This document shows positions 29,432 through 34,597 of a stretch of 34,597 nucleotides of DNA, in pieces. Numbering within the stretch: position 1 is the first letter of the stretch; every line of letters starts with the position of its first letter. The notes beneath the pieces were generated by a model that saw nothing but the letters and a program-made list of their open reading frames with translations, was not told the DNA's origin and did no database searches. A program made the position numbers and the translations under genes. The DNA comes from an uncultured Alphaproteobacteria bacterium (GTDB lineage: Bacteria; Pseudomonadota; Alphaproteobacteria; Rs-D84). Location: contig CAMRSV010000007.1 in NCBI GenBank assembly GCA_947053455.1, positions 1 through 34,597 on the forward strand, written 5' to 3'.

Positions 29432-29788
29432 ATGCTGGCATTTACAAACGCAAATGAAAAACAATCTCCGACAATAATCGGTGCCGGATGCAAATTGACC
29501 GGTGACATAAAGACGGATCACACCGTTCAAATCCACGGCCAGGTAAACGGAAACATAACCGCGGACACAGTCGTAATTGGACGTGGCGGATGCGTGACGG
29601 GACGTATCATAGCCGCAAATCTGTTCTTGCATGGCGCACTGGATGGGCCGGCCACTGTAAATATCGCAAATGTGTTTAGCGCAGCGCAAATGACCGGAAC
29701 ACTGTCATACCACACGTTAAATATAACTGGTAACACGGGATTGGAATGCAAATTATCAAAGCGCAAAGACAAGGAAAAAGCCGCATGA
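29432..29788 (+). CDS. Bactofilin
   Basis: 118 aa. Bactofilin core of short right-handed beta-helix repeats: TIIGAGCKLTGDIKTDHTVQ, IHGQVNGNITADTVVIG, RGGCVTGRIIAANLFLHG, then a basic tail KLSKRKDKEKAA. Bactofilins polymerise without nucleotides and place cell-wall enzymes at the inner membrane. It lies directly after the M23 peptidase and overlaps rpiB (ATGA). Its likely partner is the neighbouring peptidase. Confidence 0.93.
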   Translation: MLAFTNANEKQSPTIIGAGCKLTGDIKTDHTVQIHGQVNGNITADTVVIGRGGCVTGRIIAANLFLHGALDGPATVNIANVFSAAQMTGTLSYHTLNITGNTGLECKLSKRKDKEKAA

Positions 29789-30228
29789 AAAACACATCAA
29801 AAATTTATATAGCGGGCGACCATCGCGGGGTGGGGCTGAAACTGTACTTGATTGAAATGTTGACCGCGGCGGGATATATGGTAATAAACATGGGCGTGGA
29901 TGACCCAAACACACCGGTTGATTTTCCGGACATTACGGCGGCCGTTGCCGATGCAATGTTGGGTGATGAAAGTGCGCGCGCCATTTTGATTTGTGGAACC
30001 GGCGCCGGTGTTACAATTGCCGCGAATCGCTATCGCCATTTGCGCGCGACACGCTGCGACCGCCCCGAACAGGCACGCGCAGACCGCATTCATGATGATA
30101 TAAATGTATTGGCCTTGGCGGCGGATGATATTGATATAGAAGTTGCATTCATGTGCGTTCGGGAATTCTTGGAAACACCATTCGACAGCAGTGAACGCCG
30201 CATCCGCAGATTACAAAAAATATCATAA
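29785..30228 (+). CDS. rpiB: Ribose-5-phosphate isomerase B
   Basis: 147 aa from the ATG at 29785, overlapping the bactofilin stop, with AAGGA upstream. RpiB signatures: IAGDHRGVGLK (Asp12, His13), catalytic Cys70 in LICGTGAGVTIAANRYRH, and ATRCDRPEQARADRIHDDIN (Arg and His phosphate/ring-opening residues), NVLALAADDI. It interconverts ribose-5-P and ribulose-5-P in the cytoplasm. It is the last gene of the operon, followed by a strong terminator. Confidence 0.92.
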   Translation: MKNTSKIYIAGDHRGVGLKLYLIEMLTAAGYMVINMGVDDPNTPVDFPDITAAVADAMLGDESARAILICGTGAGVTIAANRYRHLRATRCDRPEQARADRIHDDINVLALAADDIDIEVAFMCVREFLETPFDSSERRIRRLQKIS

Positions 30229-30264
30229 AAGAAACAGCGCCGAAATTATGGCGCTGTTTCTTTT
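30227..30264. terminator. Symmetric terminator after rpiB
   Basis: AAAAGAAACAGCGC pairs over 14 bp with GCGCTGTTTCTTTT around a 10-nt loop. It serves rpiB and possibly the convergent leuS operon. Confidence 0.92.
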
Positions 30265-30281
30265 ATGCCGGCCGACGCCGC

Positions 30282-30755
30282 TTACTTTAACTTTTGCAAA
30301 TTTGCCGCCAATATTTTATTAACATGCGGGTTATATTTAAACTGACTCCAAGAATCACCAATTACATATTCAGATAACGGGCGCCCATAACTGGCAACCT
30401 CTTGCTCGTGCACCAAATCCAAACTGCGAATATCCGGCACCGGCAGCCGATTTTTTAAGACAAAGCGCTGAACATATGCGCAACAACCCGGAACCAGATA
30501 ATCGTTTTTCAAACTTTCAAAATTCAATTCGCCACCATTATGAGCCTTGCACCCAGCCACACCCGTTCCACGACGCCCAACATCTGAACAATAGCATTTG
30601 CATTTTCCGGTTTCTAAATCCAGATTATCACACGCCACCCGTGTTAAGAAAACATTTCCATCAGTATCAATATACTTTACCAGACAGCAAAGCCCACACT
30701 TGCGGCACACTTCCTCCCATGCTGGACTGCCGGGAATTATTTCATTCTTTACCAT
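30282..30755 (-). CDS. CxxCxxCC metal-cluster-type protein, YcgN/YkgJ-like
   Basis: 157 aa. N-terminal PAWEEVCRKCGLCCLVKY gives Cys17, Cys20, Cys23 and Cys24. Further Cys-rich parts are VACDNLDLETGKCKCYCSD and VPGCCAYVQRF. The order CxGxCC - VACxxLD - C - CAY matches the UPF0260/YcgN branch of zinc- or iron-binding Cys-cluster proteins, whose function is unknown. The middle part is diverged (VGRRGTGVAGCKAHNGGEL). It starts 7 nt after the leuS stop with no good ribosome-binding site, so it is probably translated from the leuS transcript. Confidence 0.75.
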   Translation of the reverse strand: MVKNEIIPGSPAWEEVCRKCGLCCLVKYIDTDGNVFLTRVACDNLDLETGKCKCYCSDVGRRGTGVAGCKAHNGGELNFESLKNDYLVPGCCAYVQRFVLKNRLPVPDIRSLDLVHEQEVASYGRPLSEYVIGDSWSQFKYNPHVNKILAANLQKLK

Positions 30756-30762
30756 GACAAAC

Positions 30763-33162
30763 TTATTTCTTTATAACAAAATTAACCATCTTTTTAGGAA
30801 CGACAATTGTCTTTATTATTTCCGCACCCGCCAATTTTGCGCCGGCCACATTTTTTGCCGCGGCAACCAATTCAGGTTCGGCAATATCCACCGGTATTCT
30901 AAAATCAGTCACACGTTTTCCGTTAACCGACACAACAACCGTCATTTCCGTTTCAACCAATTTTGACGCGTCAAAGGATGGCCATGGCGACACGGCCAGC
31001 ATTTGCGAATGCCCAATCTTTTCCCACATTTCTTCGGTCAAATGCGGTGCAAACGGGTTCAAAACCTGCAACAACGCCTCATAGGCGGGGCGGGGCATTT
31101 TACCCGGAAATGCATTGATATATTCCATCATTGCCGAAATCGCGGTATTAAAACGCATCGCGTCAATTCGTTCTGTCACATCTGCAATTAAACGGTTTAT
31201 CAAACGTTCCTGATTAGCATCTGGCGCACCGTCCGTTAAATTTTCCGCCATTGCCTCTACACGTTTAAGGAATCTTTGAACACCGGCCAGGGCACCCTCG
31301 GACCAATTGACATTTGAGTCCCACGGTCCCAACGACAATACCGTTGTTCGTGCCGCATCGGCGCCAACAGCCGCAATTTTTTCATCAACCTGGAACCCAT
31401 TGCCAGACGATTTTGACATCTTTTTACCGTCACTGCCCATCAACAAACCGTTTGTAGTTCTTTTTTTATACGGTTCGGGCGTATTTACCACCCCCAAGTC
31501 AAATAAAGCCTTGTGCCAAAAACGCGAATAAATCAAATGACGCGTGTTGTGTTCGTTGCCGCCGTTGTAATGGCTGACCGGCATCCATTTTTCCATTTGC
31601 GATTTGGAACAAAACGCATCATTGTTATGCGGATCCAAATAACGCATGTAATACCACGACGAACCAGCCCATTGCGGCATTGTATCCGTTTCACGCCGCG
31701 CAGCGCCCCCGCATTTGGGGCAGGTGGTGTTAACCCAATCTGATGCGCGTGCCAATGGCGATTCCCCATCGGCGGTTGGACGAAAATCCTCCATATAAGG
31801 CTGCATCAAGGGCAATTCGGAATCCGGCACAGGAACCCAGCCGCATTTTTCACAATTAACCAACGGAATCGGTTCCCCCCAATACATTTGGCGCGAAAAT
31901 CCCCAATCACCCATTCGAAAACGAACTTTTGGGCGCGCAAAGCCGTGCGATTCACCAAATTTAATGGCGGCATCAATCGCATCTTTTTTGTCCATGCCGT
32001 CCATAAAACCTGAATTAATATGCGGTCCATCATCCTCCCATGCGCAATCGGAAACGTCGCCGCCGGCCAAAACCTGAATAATCGGCAAATTGAATTTTTT
32101 CGCAAAATCGTAATCGCGGCTATCATGCGCCGGCACCGCCATAATAGTCCCATGTGCATATCCGGCCAAAACATAATCCGCAACAAAAACAGGTATTTCG
32201 CCCCCGGTAAACGGGTTTACGGCCATTATGCCATCCAATTTTACACCTGTTTTTTCCTTGGTCACGTCCGTACGGTCAATTTCGGATTTTGCCGCCGAAC
32301 GACGGATATATTCACGCACTTCGTCCGCATTTGAAATACGTCCATCGTTTAGCCATTTCGCCAATAATTTATGTTCCGGCGCAATGGCGCAAAACGTAAC
32401 CCCAAAAATTGTATCCGGACGCGTGGTGTATACAGTCATAATGTCTTCGCCAACTTTGAAATCGACATCGGCACCTTGTGATTTACCAATCCAGTTTATC
32501 TGGTCACGCTTTACCTTTTCTGGATAATCAACCAACTTCAAATCTTCAAGTAATTTATCAGCATACTTTGTAATAGCCAGATTCCACTGCATTTTTTCAC
32601 GAATCTCAACTTCGCCATGACAACGGTTACACTTGCCATCTTCCAGTTCTTCATTGGTCAATGTAGTGCGACAATTCGGGCACCAATTCATCGGCAACAT
32701 TGATTTATACGCCAACCCGGCATTAAAGAAGCGAATAAACATCCACTGGGTCCACTTGATAAATTCCGGATCTGATGTCGCAACCTGGGAATCTAAATCA
32801 ATCGACCATCCCATATCCATCATATTTTTAGTAAAGCGCGTTATCAATTCGCGAACAACAACGGATGGGTGCCGCCCGATTTTCGTTGCATAATTTTCCG
32901 CAGAAATCCCCAAAGAATCAAACCCCAGCGGAAACAGAACATCATATCCCTGCATGCGACGAAAACGCGCCATTACATCACACCCTGTGTAATTCAACAT
33001 ATGCCCACCGTGCAACCCGGAACCAGACGGGAAGGGGAACTCGGCCAGCATATAAAACGGCTCTTTTTTCCCGTCGTTTTGTGGCGTAAAAACACGCGCT
33101 TCGCCCCAGCGCTTTTGCCATTTCGCCTCGCGTTCATGAATTTTCTGTATATCATCCGCCAT
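30763..33162 (-). CDS. leuS: Leucyl-tRNA synthetase
   Basis: 799 aa. The class I signature is HGGH at residues 51-54, within EFPFPSGSGLHGGHMLNYTG. Zinc-type Cys sets: NWCPNCRTTLTNEE and CNRCHGE, then CEKCGWV and CPKCGGA. The CP1 editing domain has TTRPDTIFGVTF and MAVPAHDSRDYDFA. WAGSSWYYMRYLDPHN follows, then KMSKS in SDGKKMSKSSGN (about residue 580). The end KKMVNFVIKK is typical. It charges tRNA-Leu and edits mischarged products. AGGAA precedes the ATG, with a promoter at 33201-33229. The protein is shorter than E. coli LeuS (860), with a compact C-terminal part. Confidence 0.97.
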   Translation of the reverse strand: MADDIQKIHEREAKWQKRWGEARVFTPQNDGKKEPFYMLAEFPFPSGSGLHGGHMLNYTGCDVMARFRRMQGYDVLFPLGFDSLGISAENYATKIGRHPSVVVRELITRFTKNMMDMGWSIDLDSQVATSDPEFIKWTQWMFIRFFNAGLAYKSMLPMNWCPNCRTTLTNEELEDGKCNRCHGEVEIREKMQWNLAITKYADKLLEDLKLVDYPEKVKRDQINWIGKSQGADVDFKVGEDIMTVYTTRPDTIFGVTFCAIAPEHKLLAKWLNDGRISNADEVREYIRRSAAKSEIDRTDVTKEKTGVKLDGIMAVNPFTGGEIPVFVADYVLAGYAHGTIMAVPAHDSRDYDFAKKFNLPIIQVLAGGDVSDCAWEDDGPHINSGFMDGMDKKDAIDAAIKFGESHGFARPKVRFRMGDWGFSRQMYWGEPIPLVNCEKCGWVPVPDSELPLMQPYMEDFRPTADGESPLARASDWVNTTCPKCGGAARRETDTMPQWAGSSWYYMRYLDPHNNDAFCSKSQMEKWMPVSHYNGGNEHNTRHLIYSRFWHKALFDLGVVNTPEPYKKRTTNGLLMGSDGKKMSKSSGNGFQVDEKIAAVGADAARTTVLSLGPWDSNVNWSEGALAGVQRFLKRVEAMAENLTDGAPDANQERLINRLIADVTERIDAMRFNTAISAMMEYINAFPGKMPRPAYEALLQVLNPFAPHLTEEMWEKIGHSQMLAVSPWPSFDASKLVETEMTVVVSVNGKRVTDFRIPVDIAEPELVAAAKNVAGAKLAGAEIIKTIVVPKKMVNFVIKK

Positions 33163-33200
33163 TTTTTATTCCTATTGGTTAAAAATTTAAATCAATGAAA

Positions 33201-33229
33201 ACTTTAGACGTAATCGCGCATAAATTCAA
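33201..33229 (-). promoter_or_regulatory. Promoter of leuS
   Basis: Minus strand: TTGAAT (33224-33229), 17-bp spacer, TAAAGT (33201-33206). Confidence 0.6.
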
Positions 33230-33269
33230 GCTTTTTGTATAAAAAGACATTCGGATTTATATTATATTC

Positions 33270-33299
33270 TTGATTAAGAATTAACAAATGCGCCATAAT
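33270..33299 (+). promoter_or_regulatory. Promoter of leader copy B
   Basis: TTGATT (33270-33275), 18-bp spacer, CATAAT (33294-33299). The predicted start near 33306 coincides with the first base of P1. Confidence 0.55.
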
Positions 33300-33306
33300 T
33301 TAATTG

Positions 33307-33490
33307 ACGCGAAGTGTTTTCGCGTTGGGGCGTCGAAACCTCTGAATCTGGATATCCGACAAAGCGGATATAAAAACAAAACTCCAATCTGGAAAACTAG
33401 GTTGGAGGAGGTGTAATATCAAACGAATAAACCCGCTATACCAGATTATAGTTTCGAACCTCTAACCACCTGATTTTACGATGGTTTTTT
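33307..33490 (+). ncRNA. Repeated structured leader RNA, copy B
   Basis: P1: ACGCGAA/TTCGCGT (33307-33313, 33319-33325). P2: GGGG/CCTC with loop CGTCGAAA. Variable arm: ATATCC/GGATAT (33352-33357, 33366-33371). P3: CTCCAA/TTGGAG (33382-33387, 33402-33407). P4: GGTTGGAGG (33400-33408) with CCTCTAACC (33459-33467), 9 pairs with one G-U. P5b: GCTATA/TATAGT (33435-33440, 33447-33452). The terminator is weaker than in other copies: ACCA/TGGT then six T (33465-33490), overlapping P4 by 3 nt. Copy A and this copy differ at several helix positions but still pair. Confidence 0.72.
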
Positions 33491-33492
33491 AT

Positions 33493-33720
33493 GCAGAGAA
33501 AAATATATACTGTTGGTGCAAAATGACATGGCCGGCACTTTCAAACTGGGTTACAGTTGGGCACAGCTCATCCTGGAGCACCGCTTATAAAACAACAGAC
33601 GAATGCCTGCAAAAATGCGCAGAAAAATGTGCTGATTTTTCGAGACCCTCAACAATGATTAATAAATATAAAGCAACCATAGAAGAAGCCAACCAAATAG
33701 AATATTTTAAAAGGAAAAAA
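33493..33720 (+). pseudogene. Remnant of a Cys-rich protein gene, 5' end lost
   Basis: One frame immediately after the leader B terminator reads like a real Cys-rich segment: EKNIYCWCKMTWPALSNWV, then SSWSTAYKTTDECLQKC and AEKCADFS. It has no sensible start: the only upstream ATG lies in the terminator T-run. The frame loses any domain character before it runs out of phase into the next gene. It is best read as the surviving tail of an older secreted Cys-rich gene once driven by leader B. A short functional peptide starting at an internal codon cannot be excluded. Confidence 0.35.
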
Positions 33721-33721
33721 T

Positions 33722-34012
33722 ATGAACAAAACAATAACTTATTTTGCTTTTTTTATTATTTGCACAAACACGTCTTATGCGGCACCACCGTCAGAAAATT
33801 GCCCAAACGGAATGATAAAAATAGAAAACAGCCTTTTAACCATTGCCTCAGACACATGCCCCACAGGACATACAACCATTGGGCAGGGTGCAACATCATG
33901 CCTGGCCACAACATCATTACAGGCGAAATGCACAATGTTTGCCTTAAAAAACACACCTTATTCAGACGATACTGGAATATATGAATATACATCAATATGC
34001 CCATTAAATTAA
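33722..34012 (+). CDS. Small secreted Cys-containing protein downstream of leader B
   Basis: 96 aa. The signal peptide MNKTITYFAFFIICTNTSYA is cleaved near SYA-APP. The mature part is short with Cys in SENCPNGMI, SDTCPTGHTT, TSCLATT, AKCTMF and SICPLN. The repeated C-P-x-G motif resembles the other leader-linked Cys-rich proteins. AAGGA lies 7 nt before the ATG. It is the first intact gene after leader B, with the 228-nt remnant between them, and ends in a strong terminator. Function unknown; periplasmic or surface location inferred. Confidence 0.7.
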   Translation: MNKTITYFAFFIICTNTSYAAPPSENCPNGMIKIENSLLTIASDTCPTGHTTIGQGATSCLATTSLQAKCTMFALKNTPYSDDTGIYEYTSICPLN

Positions 34013-34019
34013 GAAAACT

Positions 34020-34054
34020 ATGCGCTTTAATTTCCTTTAAAGCGCATGTTTTTT
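34020..34054 (+). terminator. Terminator of the 96-aa secreted protein gene
   Basis: ATGCGCTTTAA (34020-34030) pairs with TTAAAGCGCAT (34037-34047), then G and six T. Confidence 0.92.
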
Positions 34055-34371
34055 CCACGACAAATACAATAAATAAATTTAATAAACCAAACCAACAATT
34101 TGATTATAGTTAATATATTTATAAATAAATTTATTTGACCCATTCACAAACTCCCAACACAACAATATCATTAACAAAAATCCATTTACCACACCAAAAT
34201 ACCTTTAATCATTACAATAAGCCCAAAACTTTATTTACACACATTCTGCACCGTATCGCCCCATCAACAATATATAACTATACATAATATACATTATGCG
34301 CCTTTGGCATTATATAGAAGACGAAATGCCCTGCGATATAAAACCAAGAAAAAACACACAAGGAGGAAACA
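34055..34371 (+). other. A/C-rich, G-poor non-coding gap
   Basis: No gene is seen. Between the G at 34137 and the G at 34221 there are 83 consecutive bases without G, and only about seven G in 34081-34260. Long unstructured C-over-G tracts are known loading sites for Rho. No repeated leader copy or tRNA is present. The right end has an A/T-rich stretch that may hold a promoter for the 52-aa gene, but no paired hexamers were convincing. Confidence 0.5.
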
Positions 34372-34530
34372 ATGCCAAAAACAAGCAATCACACAAAGCA
34401 TAATAAGAAAAATGAAATTCAATTAAAATTATGCAAAATCTGCCAACAATTCATACAAAACAAAAATTTACAATCAAAAGTAATAAACATCATTAAACTA
34501 CACATTAACCCAGACAACAAAATGCCATAA
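34372..34530 (+). CDS. 52-aa basic peptide with a CxxC motif
   Basis: Very short gene with a full AAGGAGG 5-6 nt before the ATG. The product is Lys/Asn-rich and carries KLCKICQQFI (Cys21, Cys24), followed by a possible helix (NLQSKVINIIKLHI). There is no signal peptide or TM segment, so cytoplasmic. One CxxC could be half of a zinc site if it dimerises, but that is only a guess. Base use is as G-poor as the flanking gap, unlike most genes here. It lies near the window edge, and its transcript partner, if any, is not visible. Confidence 0.5.
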   Translation: MPKTSNHTKHNKKNEIQLKLCKICQQFIQNKNLQSKVINIIKLHINPDNKMP

Positions 34531-34597
34531 ACACATTCTATACGCCCCGAATCGATTAAAACCAAATAAGACCACCGACGCTGATTTTATATGCGGT

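Noticed and set aside
33722-33984. Continuation of the 33481 frame through the 96-aa gene
   Set aside because: The 96-aa gene in the other frame has a signal peptide, a ribosome-binding site and a terminator; the overlapping frame has no such signs after about residue 80.

Overview
The window looks like chromosome from an alphaproteobacterium. The strongest marker is a GcrA-type cell-cycle regulator (14127-14711). LpxA/LpxB, a bactofilin beside an M23 peptidase, trigger factor, S1, LeuS, RpiB, AcpS, CorA and ThyA are the ordinary housekeeping content of a Gram-negative cell with lipid A. Many small Cys-rich secreted proteins of unknown function recall uncultured host-associated alphaproteobacteria; that placement is an inference, since no rRNA or phylogeny is available here. 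No insertion sequence, prophage or CRISPR array was seen.

Layout. 1-4661: start of a leftward leader RNA, a small membrane protein, tig, thyA, a secreted Cys-rich protein with its own leader RNA, and a SlyB-like lipoprotein. 4720-9107: rpsA, adk, a leader RNA plus an HTH regulator, corA, and a 38-aa membrane peptide. 9115-10054: tRNA-Pro(GGG), a tandem repeat made from its 3' end, and acpS. 10057-12033: two tandem, paralogous Cys-rich secreted proteins, each with its own leader RNA. 12099-18916: gcrA with a large single-TM Cys-tailed protein, facing a prepilin peptidase followed by three secreted proteins. 18995-24293: a small Cys-rich protein, two paired TM/coiled-coil proteins, four tRNAs (Leu-CAG, Ala-CGC, Leu-TAA, Val-CAC), an HtrL/YibB-like glycosyltransferase and an 865-aa Cys-rich exported protein. 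24375-30228: lpxA-lpxB, a polytopic membrane protein, and a compact run methyltransferase-M23-bactofilin-rpiB. 30282-34530: leuS with a CxxCxxCC protein, another leader RNA, a gene remnant, a small secreted Cys protein, an almost G-free stretch and a 52-aa CxxC peptide.

Main discovery candidate. Five complete copies and one cut copy (1-38, 3846-4083, 7311-7467, 10757-10975, 11785-11997, 33307-33490) of one roughly 160-240-nt leader RNA occur on both strands. Each has a clear promoter just upstream of its 5' end. The architecture is a 5' hairpin, a short hairpin with a GTxGAA-like loop, a variable arm, and then a switch. In the switch a GGAGG-type strand can pair either with an upstream CTCC strand or with a downstream CCTCC strand. 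The second option overlaps the first 2-3 nt of an intrinsic terminator (2 nt in 7311-7467 and 3846-4083, 3 nt in the others). Base changes in the helices are compensated between copies. The downstream genes are Cys-rich secreted proteins in four cases and an HTH regulator in one. This looks like an undescribed attenuator or riboswitch-like regulon; the ligand or partner cannot be read from the sequence.
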